Shown here piece by piece: positions 45,434-53,162 of a stretch of 64,000 nucleotides of DNA; positions within the stretch are counted from its first letter, which is position 1, and the number at the start of each line of letters is the position of its first letter. The notes under the pieces are model-generated. The model saw nothing but the letters and a program-made list of their open reading frames with translations, had not been told where the DNA came from and made no database searches. Location: the NCBI RefSeq assembly GCF_036421915.1, contig NZ_JAZGOM010000003.1, one strand, 5' to 3'. Source of the stretch: Georgenia_A wangjunii (GTDB taxonomy: Bacteria; Actinomycetota; Actinomycetes; Actinomycetales; Actinomycetaceae). A program made the translations under genes and the position numbers.

Positions 45434-45721
45434 ATGGCCAACTTGAACGTGTCGTACGAGGAGATGGAAGGCGCTGCCCGTCGGCTCGTCACCGGCCGCG
45501 AGGAGCTCGACACGAAGCTCCAGGAGCTGCGCACCTACATCACCAACCTCGTCAACAGCGGGTTCGTCACCGACGCCGCGTCGAAGAAGTTCGACGAGAC
45601 CTACGAGACGTTCACGACGAACGCCACGGGCACGGTCTCGGCGCTCAACGACCTCTCGTCCTACCTGACGAACGCCGCCGAGACGCTGCGCTCGACGGAC
45701 CAGCAGCTCTCGAACATCTGA
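45434..45721 (+). CDS. WXG100-size secretion substrate without a WXG motif
   Basis: Protein of 95 aa, predicted to be a helical hairpin like EsxA: helix 1 is YEEMEGAARRLVTGREELDTKL, the turn is NLVNSGFVTDAASKKF, and helix 2 is ETYETFTTNATGTVSALNDL. The turn carries Asn-Ser-Gly where WxG is expected, so Trp is missing. I see no exact YxxxD/E export signal near the C-terminus; the nearest Tyr (YLTNAAETL) has Ala at that position. Identity as the exported partner rests on size, predicted fold and position directly after the FHA-FtsK ATPase. A 12-bp hairpin follows the stop. The ribosome-binding site GGAGGGAA lies ~5 bases upstream. Confidence 0.85.
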   Translation: MANLNVSYEEMEGAARRLVTGREELDTKLQELRTYITNLVNSGFVTDAASKKFDETYETFTTNATGTVSALNDLSSYLTNAAETLRSTDQQLSNI

Positions 45722-45736
45722 GCTGAGAAGTTCCCA

Positions 45737-45770
45737 CGCCGGGCACGGGCCTCAGGGTCCGTGCCCGGCG
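45737..45770 (+). terminator. Strong hairpin after the WXG100-like gene
   Basis: CGCCGGGCACGG (45737-45748) pairs perfectly with CCGTGCCCGGCG (45759-45770) around a 10-base loop, 15 bases after the stop. There is no U-tract, as is usual in this phylum. It probably ends or attenuates transcription, or protects the 3' end of the small mRNA, so that the substrate is made in excess over the two FHA proteins downstream. Confidence 0.7.
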
Positions 45771-45807
45771 CTGTGCCAGCAGCCGTGAGCGAGGAGAGGA
45801 GCAAGGC

Positions 45808-47355
45808 GTGCACCTGGTCCCGGCCAGCGCCGAGCCGTACCTCGTCCCGGCACGTGTGGACGACCGGTCCGCCGGCGCCGTCGCCCTCGCCCCGCTGCGG
45901 TGCGAGGCGCTCAGCGTCCTCGCGGACGGCTACCGGGCGCCGCGGCGGTCCGTCGCGGGAGCCTCGGCATGGGTGTCCGCGATGCTCGGTGGCCTGCTCC
46001 TCGCGCGGTCGGCCGGTGAGGCCTCGGCCGGTGACCTCGGCACCGCAGCCGCGCTGGCCGGCTCCGGTGCGGTCCTGCTCGCCGTGGGCGCCGTCGTCGG
46101 GCATGTCGTCCTGCGGGCGGGCCGAACCTTGAGCGGCGCGATCGCCGCCTGGCTGCGCGTACCCGCCCCGGCGGACACGGCCCCCGCCAGCCTGCGCCGC
46201 AGCGTCCTGCGCCGCGCCTGCCTCGGCACCGCCGGGTTCGCCGCCGTCGTCGCGCTCGTCGTCGTCGCGGGTGGTGTCCTCGCCGACGGCGTCCCCGCCG
46301 GCGACGGCGTGACCGGCGCGCTCGCCCTCACGCTGGACCCCGACGCCGTCGCCCTGCTGATCGGCCTCGTGCTGTGCGCGCTCGTCACCGCCGTCGCGAC
46401 GGCGGGGGTGCTCGGCGGTGCCCGGCGCGTCCAGGAGGCCGCCTGGGAGCGTCCGCTCCTCGTCGTGCCGGAGCCGTCGCAGCGGCCGGCCGTCGGGCGC
46501 TCGGACGCGTGGCACGACGGCCCCCGCCGCGACAGCCGACCCGCCAACGAGCTGCGCCGCGGCGACGAGCGCGACATGCGGCAGCAGCCCCAGCCGGGGT
46601 CGATCCACGACGGAGCCTCGTTCCGCTCGGCCGCGGTCGCCGACCCGGCCGACGAGGCACTCTTCTACGGCGTCCCCAGGCGCGGGGACGGTGCACCGCC
46701 TGCCGCCGTCGCCCGGCCGGCTGCCCTCGGCGACCACCCGTCGCCCCCGACGGAGGTCATGGACCTGTCCTCCCTCCAGCGCGGCGCGGGCCACGCCCCC
46801 GCGGGGGCCTCCGCGAGCACCGCCCTCGCCCTTGCCGGTGCTCCCACCGCCCTCGCCCCCGCCGTCGGGGACGCGCGCGCTCTTCCCGCCGCTGCACGGC
46901 CGGCGCCGGTCATCTCCGCGCCCAGTCCGCAGGACCGCCCCACCGAGGTCCTCCTCCCCGACGGCCGGGCCCTGACGACCGGGACCAGCCTCCTCGGGCG
47001 GCACCCCGTGGCCCGGCCCGGCGAGGCCGTCGACTCCCTCGTCGTCCTCGCCGACGCGACCGTGACGAAGACGCACGTCCACCTGCGCCTCGCCGCTGAC
47101 ACCCTGTGGGTGACCGACCGCGCGTCGACGAACGGCACGATCCTCCAGCGGGCCGACGGCTCGCTCGTGCGGTGCCGCCCGTGGGAGGCGACGCGCGTCG
47201 TCGCCCCCGCCGTCCTCCACCTCGGCGCGGCGCGGCTGAGCGTCGAGGCCCGCCCCGCCGGCGCGGCAGCCGCGGACCCGCACGCGGGACCCGCGACCAG
47301 CTCCGGCTCGTCCATGGGCGGCGGCGCTCCCGCCGGTCTGGGAGTCGCCCGATGA
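45808..47355 (+). CDS. Membrane FHA protein, first of two paralogues
   Basis: Protein of 515 aa. Four hydrophobic helices in two pairs (~50-105 and ~135-205) are followed by a ~170-residue Pro/Ala linker and a C-terminal FHA domain (~380-480): TSLLGRHPVARPGEAVDSLV, ATVTKTHVHLRL and TDRASTNGTIL, with GR, the TxxH variant of SxxH, and NG in place. The FHA should face the cytosol and read phosphothreonine made by the locus kinase. GTG 45808 has GAGGAGAGGAG upstream. The next gene has the same architecture and overlaps by 4 bp, so they look like a tandem duplication and may pair as subunits. Confidence 0.85.
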   Translation: MHLVPASAEPYLVPARVDDRSAGAVALAPLRCEALSVLADGYRAPRRSVAGASAWVSAMLGGLLLARSAGEASAGDLGTAAALAGSGAVLLAVGAVVGHVVLRAGRTLSGAIAAWLRVPAPADTAPASLRRSVLRRACLGTAGFAAVVALVVVAGGVLADGVPAGDGVTGALALTLDPDAVALLIGLVLCALVTAVATAGVLGGARRVQEAAWERPLLVVPEPSQRPAVGRSDAWHDGPRRDSRPANELRRGDERDMRQQPQPGSIHDGASFRSAAVADPADEALFYGVPRRGDGAPPAAVARPAALGDHPSPPTEVMDLSSLQRGAGHAPAGASASTALALAGAPTALAPAVGDARALPAAARPAPVISAPSPQDRPTEVLLPDGRALTTGTSLLGRHPVARPGEAVDSLVVLADATVTKTHVHLRLAADTLWVTDRASTNGTILQRADGSLVRCRPWEATRVVAPAVLHLGAARLSVEARPAGAAAADPHAGPATSSGSSMGGGAPAGLGVAR

Positions 47356-48812
47356 ACGTCATCCCCGAGGCCGCGCGCCCCTGGTTGCCCGTCGAGTCCC
47401 GCAACCGGCCGTGGGCCACGCACGGCTCGATGATGGTCCGCCGCGCCGAGGCCCTCGGCGTCCTCGACGACGCCCTCAACGCCCGGCCGCGGCTCGCCGC
47501 AGGCGCCGGTGCATGGGTCCTCGGGCTCGTCGGGGCGTTCCTGCTCGGGCGCTGGGTGGCCGCGCTCGACGACCCGTCCGGCGGTGGCAGCCTCCTGCTC
47601 GTCCTTGCCGGCGTCGCCCTCGTGGGCGCCGTCGCTGTGGGCGCCGTCGTCGTCCACGCCGGGTCCCGCCTCGTCCGGGCCCAGGCGGCCTGGCTCACGC
47701 TCGCGACCGACGTCCGCGCGGACGGCGCCCGCGTGCGCGACGGTGCGCTCGACCCGGAGACCGAGCGCCTCCATGAGCGCGTGCGCGCCCACGACCGCTC
47801 GCCCGCCGGTTCCCCGCGGGCGTCGATGGTCCGGGTCGCCGGCGCGGTCGTCGCGGTCCTCGGGACGATCGCCCTGCTCGGTGCGGCCATCGCCGGTCGC
47901 TCGGAGGCGCAGGCCCCCTACGCGACGTCCGCCGACGTCGGGCCGTGGGTCGCGCTCGTCGCGGCCTCCGTCGTCACGCTCGTCGTCGCCCTGGCGCTCA
48001 CCGCGGGGCTGCGCCGTGTCCGCCGCGCCCGGACGCACCGCGTCAACCACCCCGAGCACGACGGCGGGTCTCCGGCGCCGGGCCGGGGCGCGGGTGCGAC
48101 GTCGGCGGCCGCGCCCGGCGGACGCCCGGGAGCACCGGCCATCATCGAGTCGGCGCCCACGTGGGGACAGGCCGGGGCCGGGACCGCGAGCCCTGCGAGC
48201 CCCGCAAGCCCCGCCGGACCCACCGGCGCGAGCGCGGGCCCGCAAGCTCCGGCGCCTACCGCGCCTACCGCGCCCCCCGCGCGCCCGGTGCTGCCGGCAC
48301 CGACCTCGACCCCGCCTGCCGCGGACCCGGGGCTGTCGGCCACGCCCGCTCCGGCGGCCCAGGCTCCAGCCGCGTCCGCCCCCACCGCCCCCGTGACACC
48401 CGCCGTCGTGCCGCCCGTCTTCGACGCCCCGGTGGAGGCCCCGCCCGTCGCGCCGCCCACCGTCCGCCTCGACGACGGTCGCGTCCTGGGCGCCGGCACG
48501 ACGCTCCTCGGCCGGGCCCCCCGTGCCCACGGCGACGAGCGCGTGGACGCCCTCCTCGCCGTCGACGACCAAGCCGTGTCCAAGACGCACCTGACGATCG
48601 AGATCGACGGCCGCGGCATCCGGGTCACGGACCGAGGCTCGACGAACGGCACCCGTCTCGCGCGCGCCGGCGAGCAGAGCCCGTGCGAGCCGTGGCGGGC
48701 CGTCACCGTCGGCGACGGCGACCAGGTCCTCGTCGGCAGCACCGTCATCACCGTCGGTGACCTGCCCGAGCAGGACGTCGAGAGGACGATCATGAGGGAC
48801 GGCCTCCGGTGA
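47352..48812 (+). CDS. Membrane FHA protein, second paralogue
   Basis: Protein of 486 aa with the same plan as its neighbour: a short N-terminal segment, two helix pairs (~52-105 and ~155-215), a Pro/Ala-rich linker (~225-365), and an FHA domain at ~370-470. The FHA motifs are TTLLGRAPRAHGDERVDALL, DQAVSKTHLTIEI and TDRGSTNGTRL, with the canonical SxxH. The last residues (QDVERTIMRDGLR) contain a Thr in an acidic-basic setting that could itself be phosphorylated. It overlaps the upstream paralogue (ATGA). A very short GTG-started reading frame overlaps its stop. No equivalent of EccB/D/E or mycosin follows. Confidence 0.85.
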   Translation: MNVIPEAARPWLPVESRNRPWATHGSMMVRRAEALGVLDDALNARPRLAAGAGAWVLGLVGAFLLGRWVAALDDPSGGGSLLLVLAGVALVGAVAVGAVVVHAGSRLVRAQAAWLTLATDVRADGARVRDGALDPETERLHERVRAHDRSPAGSPRASMVRVAGAVVAVLGTIALLGAAIAGRSEAQAPYATSADVGPWVALVAASVVTLVVALALTAGLRRVRRARTHRVNHPEHDGGSPAPGRGAGATSAAAPGGRPGAPAIIESAPTWGQAGAGTASPASPASPAGPTGASAGPQAPAPTAPTAPPARPVLPAPTSTPPAADPGLSATPAPAAQAPAASAPTAPVTPAVVPPVFDAPVEAPPVAPPTVRLDDGRVLGAGTTLLGRAPRAHGDERVDALLAVDDQAVSKTHLTIEIDGRGIRVTDRGSTNGTRLARAGEQSPCEPWRAVTVGDGDQVLVGSTVITVGDLPEQDVERTIMRDGLR

Positions 48813-48931
48813 ACGGCGTCGTCATCGTCGAGCGCCGAGATGTCGGCCTTCCTCGAGGCCGTGAGGTCGGGTGCGTCGCCGGGGACGAGCTCCGCCCCGG
48901 GGACGCGGTGCTCGCCGTGGTCGACCGGTGA
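48809..48931 (+). CDS. Small open reading frame at the end of the locus (40 codons)
   Basis: GTG overlaps the stop of the second membrane FHA gene (GTGA) and opens a 40-residue frame, VNGVVIVERRDVGLPRGREV and on to VLAVVDR, ending TGA 48929-48931. Third positions are mostly G/C, as in real genes here, and the 4-bp overlap is the local style. There is no recognisable domain. It could be a genuine small protein, a decayed remnant of a longer gene, or chance. Confidence 0.35.
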   Translation: MNGVVIVERRDVGLPRGREVGCVAGDELRPGDAVLAVVDR

Positions 48932-48987
48932 GAGATGCCCGTCGACCGTGCCCCGGACGGGGTATGCACCCGGCGCCGGGCCTGCGC

Positions 48988-48993
48988 TAGGGT
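48988..48993 (+). promoter_or_regulatory. -10 box of the leuA leader transcript
   Basis: TAGGGT, 7 bases before ATG 49001 of the leucine leader peptide. No Shine-Dalgarno sequence precedes that ATG, so the transcript probably begins at or next to the ATG and the leader peptide is translated from a leaderless mRNA. Confidence 0.6.
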
Positions 48994-49000
48994 TCACGGC

Positions 49001-49054
49001 ATGCGCTCTGTGCATCGTCGGCTGCTTCTTCTCTGCCGCGACGAGGCCCTCTGA
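49001..49054 (+). CDS. leuL: Leucine leader peptide of leuA
   Basis: A 17-codon frame, MRSVHRRLLLLCRDEAL, with four consecutive Leu codons (CTG CTT CTT CTC at 49022-49033) and a fifth as the last codon. Two of the four are CTT, rare in this genome, where Leu is nearly always CTC or CTG; this would sharpen ribosome stalling when charged tRNA-Leu is scarce. It lies 64 bases upstream of leuA, with an attenuator-type hairpin starting inside it. Leucine-rich leader peptides upstream of leuA are known in actinobacteria. Confidence 0.85.
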   Translation: MRSVHRRLLLLCRDEAL

Positions 49055-49075
49055 CGGCCGGCCCCTCGTCGCGGC
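49035..49075 (+). promoter_or_regulatory. Attenuator-type hairpin upstream of leuA
   Basis: CCGCGACGAGG (49036-49046) pairs perfectly with CCTCGTCGCGG (49064-49074), and one more G-C pair at the base gives 12 bp with a 17-base loop. The left arm starts at the codon just after the Leu run, so a ribosome stalled on the Leu codons would cover it or leave it unpaired, while a ribosome finishing at TGA 49052 would alter folding. No U-tract follows, so termination may be Rho-assisted, or control may act on the leuA ribosome-binding region. Confidence 0.75.
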
Positions 49076-49118
49076 GATCGTCGTGCCCGGCCGACAGGAA
49101 CTACCGGCAAGGACACCG

Positions 49119-50876
49119 ATGAGGACGCGACCCCCCAGCAACGCCCAGCAGCCGTCGACGATGCCGATCGGCAAGTACCGATCCTTCCTCGAGACCAACG
49201 GCGTCGACCTTCCTGACCGCCAGTGGCCCACGCGCCGCATCACCGCCGCGCCGCGCTGGCTCTCCACCGACCTGCGAGACGGCAACCAGGCGCTCATCGA
49301 GCCCATGGACCCCGCGCGCAAGCGCCGCATGTTCGACCTCCTCGTCCGCATGGGCTACAAGGAGATCGAGGTCGGCTTCCCGGCCGCGAGCCAGGCGGAC
49401 TTCGACTTCGTGCGCTCCCTCGTCGAGACCGAGGCGATCCCCGAGGACGTGACGATCTCCGTCCTCACCCAGGCCCGCACCGAGCTCATCGAGCGGACCG
49501 TCTCCTCGCTCGTCGGCGCCCCGCGCGCCACCGTCCACCTCTACAACGCGACGGCGCCGGTCTTCCGGGACATCGTCTTCCGCAACGACCGGGAGGCGAC
49601 GAAGGAGCTCGCCGTCGCCGGCACGCGGGACGTCCTCGCCTTCGCCCACAAGCTCCTCGACGACGACGCCGTCTTCGGCTACGAGTACTCCCCGGAGATC
49701 TTCGTCGACACCGAGCTCGAGTACGCCCTCGAGGTGTGCGAGGCCGTCATGGACGTGTGGCAGCCGGACGCATCGCGCGAGGTCGTCCTCAACCTGCCCG
49801 CGACCGTCGAGCGGGCCACGCCCAACGTCTACGCGGACCAGATCGAGTGGATGAGCCGCAACCTCAGCCGTCGCGACTATGTCGCGCTGTCGGTCCACCC
49901 GCACAACGACCGGGGTACCGGGGTCGCCTCGGCCGAGCTCGCCGTCCTCGCGGGCGCCGACCGTGTCGAGGGCTGCCTCTTCGGCCAGGGCGAGCGCACC
50001 GGCAACGTCGACCTCGTCACGCTCGGGCTCAACCTCTTCAGCCAGGGCATCGACCCGCAGATCGACTTCTCGGACATCGACGGGATCCGGCGCACCGTCG
50101 AGCAGTGCACGCAGATGGACGTCCACCCCCGCCACCCCTACGGCGGCGACCTCGTCTACACCGCCTTCTCCGGTTCCCACCAGGACGCCATCAAGAAGGG
50201 CTTCGCCGTCCGTGAGGCCCGCGTGGCCGCGGCCGGCGGCGACGACGAGAAGGTCGTGTGGGAGGTGCCCTACCTGCCCGTCGACCCGCACGACGTCGGG
50301 CGTAGCTACGAGGCCGTCGTCCGGGTCAACTCCCAGTCCGGCAAGGGCGGCGTCGCCTACCTCCTCTCCAGCACGCGCGCGCTCGACCTGCCGCGCCGGC
50401 TCCAGATCGAGCTGAGCGGGATCGTCCAGAAGCACACGGACGCCTACGGCGGGGAGATCAGCTCCGAGCGGCTGTGGCGGATCTTCTCCGACGAGTACCT
50501 GCCGGCGTCGCCGGACTCCGACCTCGAGCCGTGGGGCCGGTACGCCCTGCGCGGGACGACGCTCACGTCGGCCGGCGAGGGCGAGGACGCCACCCTCACG
50601 GTGACGCTCGTGGAGAACGGCGAGCAGCACGTCGTCGCCGCCACGGGGAACGGGCCGGTCGACGCCTTCACGGCCGCGCTCAGCGAGCTCGGGGTGAGCG
50701 TCAACGTCCTCGACTACGCCGAGCACGCGCTCTCCACGGGCGGCGACGCGAGTGCCGCCGCCTACGTCGAGTGCGAGGTCGAGGGCCAGGTGCTGTGGGG
50801 CGTCGGCATCGACCCCTCCATCACGACGGCCTCGTTCAAGGCCATCGTCTCCGCCGTCAACCGCGCCCTGCGCTGA
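49119..50876 (+). CDS. leuA: 2-isopropylmalate synthase
   Basis: First committed enzyme of leucine synthesis, condensing acetyl-CoA with 2-ketoisovalerate; 585 aa, the long actinobacterial form. The catalytic barrel opens WLSTDLRDGNQALIEPMD (metal and base residues), and the metal motif is HPHNDRGTGVAS with GCLFGQGERTGNVDL. The subdomain region has VVRVNSQSGKGGVAYLL and the C-terminal leucine-binding regulatory domain (~450-585) includes GPVDAFTAALSELGVSVNVLDYAEHAL. ATG 49119 gives the common N-terminus with AQQPSTMPIGKYRSF; ATG 49161 is an alternative. Expression is likely leucine-controlled by the leader upstream, and activity by end-product feedback. Confidence 0.97.
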   Translation: MRTRPPSNAQQPSTMPIGKYRSFLETNGVDLPDRQWPTRRITAAPRWLSTDLRDGNQALIEPMDPARKRRMFDLLVRMGYKEIEVGFPAASQADFDFVRSLVETEAIPEDVTISVLTQARTELIERTVSSLVGAPRATVHLYNATAPVFRDIVFRNDREATKELAVAGTRDVLAFAHKLLDDDAVFGYEYSPEIFVDTELEYALEVCEAVMDVWQPDASREVVLNLPATVERATPNVYADQIEWMSRNLSRRDYVALSVHPHNDRGTGVASAELAVLAGADRVEGCLFGQGERTGNVDLVTLGLNLFSQGIDPQIDFSDIDGIRRTVEQCTQMDVHPRHPYGGDLVYTAFSGSHQDAIKKGFAVREARVAAAGGDDEKVVWEVPYLPVDPHDVGRSYEAVVRVNSQSGKGGVAYLLSSTRALDLPRRLQIELSGIVQKHTDAYGGEISSERLWRIFSDEYLPASPDSDLEPWGRYALRGTTLTSAGEGEDATLTVTLVENGEQHVVAATGNGPVDAFTAALSELGVSVNVLDYAEHALSTGGDASAAAYVECEVEGQVLWGVGIDPSITTASFKAIVSAVNRALR

Positions 50877-50916
50877 CGGCGCGGCCTGCGGCTGCTGACC
50901 GCACGCGTCCGCCCGG

Positions 50917-50944
50917 CCGCCGTCGTCGTCCGCAGCGACGGCGG
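50917..50944 (+). terminator. Terminator-like hairpin between leuA and recO
   Basis: CCGCCGTCG (50917-50925) pairs with CGACGGCGG (50936-50944) around a 10-base loop, 40 bases after the leuA stop. There is no U-tract. It separates leuA from recO, which has a GAGGAT box 6 bases before its GTG and a possible SD. Confidence 0.55.
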
Positions 50945-51001
50945 CGCGGCGCGGCGCGTCGCAGGGGCGCACGGCGGCTGCGGATGGGGGAGGATGGGCC
51001 G

Positions 51002-51733
51002 GTGAAGCTCTACCGGGACGAGGCTGTGGTGCTGCGCACCCACAAGCTCGGTGAGGCCGACCGCATCATCACCTTCCTCACCCGCGAGCACGGCCGGGTC
51101 CGCGGCGTCGCGAAGGGGGTCCGGCGCACGTCCTCGAAGTTCGGCGCGCGCCTCGAGCCGTTCGGCCTCGTCGACGTCCAGCTCCACATCGGGCGCAACC
51201 TCGACGTCGTCACCCAGGTCGAGGTGCTCGCGCCGTACGGCCGGGCACTCGGCGCGGACTACGCGCTCTACACGACGGCGACGGCGATGGTCGAGACCGC
51301 CGAGCGGCTCACCGAGGTGGAGCGGGAGCCGTCGTCGCAGCAGTACCTCCTCCTCGTCGGCGCGCTCCACGCGCTCTCGACGCGCCGGCACGCGTCCGCC
51401 CTCGTCCTCGACTCCTACCTCCTGCGCTCGCTCGCCGTCGCCGGCTGGGCGCCGAGCTTCGAGGACTGCGCGCGCTGCGGCCGCCAGGGGCCGCACGGGG
51501 CGTTCAACGTGTCCGTCGGCGGGGCGGTGTGCCCGACGTGCCGGCCCCCGGGCTCGGCCGCGCCCGCCCCGGAGACCTTCGCGCTGCTCGGCGCGCTGCT
51601 CTCCGGCGACTGGCCGGTCGCGGACACGAGCGACGAACGCCACCGGCGCGAGGCGTCGGGGCTCGTCGCCGCGCACCTGCAGTACCACCTCGAGCGCCAG
51701 CTCCGCTCGCTCCGGCACGTGGAGCGCGTGTGA
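51002..51733 (+). CDS. recO: DNA repair protein RecO
   Basis: Recombination mediator of the RecFOR pathway, 243 aa, which loads RecA on SSB-coated DNA. The N-terminal OB fold is LYRDEAVVLRTHKLGEADRI, HGRVRGVAKGVRRTSSKFGARLEP and the central helices carry SYLLRSLAVAGWAPSFEDC. The zinc finger has CARCG and, ~27 residues on, CPTC, so all four Cys are present. The C-terminal helices end HLEYHLERQLRSLRH-like. GTG 51002 follows GGGGGAGGATGGG; the GAGGAT at 6 bases could also serve as a -10 for a leaderless start. It overlaps uppS by 4 bp, a conserved actinobacterial pairing. Confidence 0.95.
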   Translation: MKLYRDEAVVLRTHKLGEADRIITFLTREHGRVRGVAKGVRRTSSKFGARLEPFGLVDVQLHIGRNLDVVTQVEVLAPYGRALGADYALYTTATAMVETAERLTEVEREPSSQQYLLLVGALHALSTRRHASALVLDSYLLRSLAVAGWAPSFEDCARCGRQGPHGAFNVSVGGAVCPTCRPPGSAAPAPETFALLGALLSGDWPVADTSDERHRREASGLVAAHLQYHLERQLRSLRHVERV

Positions 51734-52515
51734 GCACCCCCGTCCCGCCGGCCCCGCACCCCTCAGGCGCGCGCCCGCCCGTCATCGACAGCCGATTCGT
51801 CCCCAAGCACGTCGCCATCGTCATGGACGGCAACGGCCGCTGGGCCAACGCCCGCGGGCTCCCGCGCGTCGAGGGGCACAAGGCGGGGGAGGCGGCGCTG
51901 CTCGACGTCGTCGCCGGCGCCATCGAGATCGGCGTCACCCACATCTCCGCGTACGCGTTCTCCACGGAGAACTGGAAGCGCTCGCCCGAGGAGGTGCGCT
52001 TCCTCATGGGCTTCAACCGCGACGTCCTGCGACGCCGGCGCGACGAGATGAACGCGTGGGGCGTGCGGGTGCGGTGGGCGGGGCGCCGGCCGCGGCTGTG
52101 GCGCTCGGTCATCACCGAGCTCGAGGAGGCCGAGCGCCTCACCGCCGGGAACTCGACGTGCACCCTGACGATGTGCGTCAACTACGGCGGCCGCGCGGAG
52201 ATCGCCGACGCCGCCCGGGCCATCGCGCACGAGGTCGCCGCCGGCAGGCTCAACCCTGACAAGGTCACCGAGCGCACGATCGCCCGCTACCTCGACGAGC
52301 CCGAGCTGCCCGACGTCGACCTCTTCCTGCGCACGTCCGGGGAGCAGCGGACGTCGAACTTCATGCTGTGGCAGTCCGCCTACGCCGAGATGGTCTTCCT
52401 CGACGAGCCGTGGCCCGACGTCGACCGGCGCCACCTCTGGCGCGCCGTCCAGACGTACGCCTCCCGGGACCGCCGCTACGGCGGTGCGGTGGACAGCCCG
52501 ACCGGCTCGAGCTGA
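51730..52515 (+). CDS. uppS: Isoprenyl transferase (undecaprenyl/decaprenyl diphosphate synthase)
   Basis: cis-Prenyltransferase, 261 aa, making the polyprenyl diphosphate carrier for cell-wall synthesis. Motifs are HVAIVMDGNGRWANARGLPR (catalytic Asp), HISAYAFSTENWKRSPEEV, LTMCVNYGGRAEI and DLFLRTSGEQRTSNFMLWQS, ending in AEMVFLDEPWPDVDR. The first ~35 residues are a Pro-rich extension. GTG overlaps the recO stop. This actinobacterial branch includes decaprenyl- and undecaprenyl-producing enzymes, and chain length cannot be read from the sequence. A palindromic repeat element follows the stop. Confidence 0.95.
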   Translation: MSTPVPPAPHPSGARPPVIDSRFVPKHVAIVMDGNGRWANARGLPRVEGHKAGEAALLDVVAGAIEIGVTHISAYAFSTENWKRSPEEVRFLMGFNRDVLRRRRDEMNAWGVRVRWAGRRPRLWRSVITELEEAERLTAGNSTCTLTMCVNYGGRAEIADAARAIAHEVAAGRLNPDKVTERTIARYLDEPELPDVDLFLRTSGEQRTSNFMLWQSAYAEMVFLDEPWPDVDRRHLWRAVQTYASRDRRYGGAVDSPTGSS

Positions 52516-52529
52516 CCGGCCCTGCCACA

Positions 52530-52660
52530 CCCTCGTCCGTCATCATGCAGAAGTGCGAGCGCCGGCGGCGTACGGCACGTCCGCGACGTCGAGCGAGGAG
52601 TGAGGCAGCGCTTCTGAGCGCTGGCACGGACGGCACTTCTGCATGATCACGAACGAGGGG
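52530..52660. repeat. 131-bp element with 27-bp inverted ends between convergent genes
   Basis: Left end 52530-52556 (CCCTCGTCCGTCATCATGC, then AGAAGTGC) and right end ~52633-52660 are inverted copies with about 25 of 27 matches. Inside is a smaller hairpin, CAGCGCT (52606-52612) with AGCGCTG (52617-52623). The right end covers the last codons and stop of the DedA-like gene. One end recurs alone at 14214-14233, also between convergent genes. It could be a MITE-like insertion or a repeat serving as a bidirectional terminator. Confidence 0.7.
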
Positions 52661-53162
52661 TGACGGGGGCGCTGTGCCGGCGACGTCGCCGGGTCAGCAG
52701 GGTCGCGACGACGACGACGGCGATCGCGACGAACCCCGCGAGCGCCCACGGCGACCCGGCCGCGGCCGCGAGCGCCGCGTTCCACACGGCGAACCCGATG
52801 GTCGAGTAGATCGCGGCCCACGCGAGGGCGCCCGGCACCTGCGCGAGCGTGAACCGTGGCCACCCGATCCGCAGGACCCCGGCCCCGGCCATGACCATCG
52901 TCTGGAACCCCACCGTGAGGTACGCGACGGGAACGACGACGAGCCCCCACCGCCGGATCGCCTCGACCCCGCGCTGCGTGCCGTGGCCGTTGAGCGCCTC
53001 GTGCGCGCGCAGCCGCCAGCCGCCCGTCGGGTGCGTGCGCCGCAGCGCCTGCACCGTGGCGATCCGCCCGAGCCAGTACGTCCCCTGCCCGCGCATCATC
53101 GCGCCGAGGAAGAGGAACGTGAAGACCACCCAGAAGGGCCAGCCGGCGAAGAAGTCAGGCAC
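52647..53162 (-). CDS. DedA-like membrane protein (short)
   Basis: Protein of 171 aa with about four hydrophobic segments: FFAGWPFWVVFTFLFLGAMM, RRWGLVVVPVAYLTVGFQTM, FTLAQVPGALAWAAIYSTIGFAVW and WALAGFVAIAVVVVATLLT. The GYxLGR-like TYWLGRIA and the re-entrant-type VPVAYLTVGFQTMVMAGAGVLRIGWPRFT resemble DedA/VTT proteins, which flip polyprenyl phosphates or other lipids. It is shorter than typical DedA (~200 aa). Next to uppS, a lipid-carrier link is attractive but unproven. The start codon is GTG. The 3' end has been captured by a repeat element. Confidence 0.75.
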   Translation of the reverse strand: MPDFFAGWPFWVVFTFLFLGAMMRGQGTYWLGRIATVQALRRTHPTGGWRLRAHEALNGHGTQRGVEAIRRWGLVVVPVAYLTVGFQTMVMAGAGVLRIGWPRFTLAQVPGALAWAAIYSTIGFAVWNAALAAAAGSPWALAGFVAIAVVVVATLLTRRRRRHSAPVTPRS

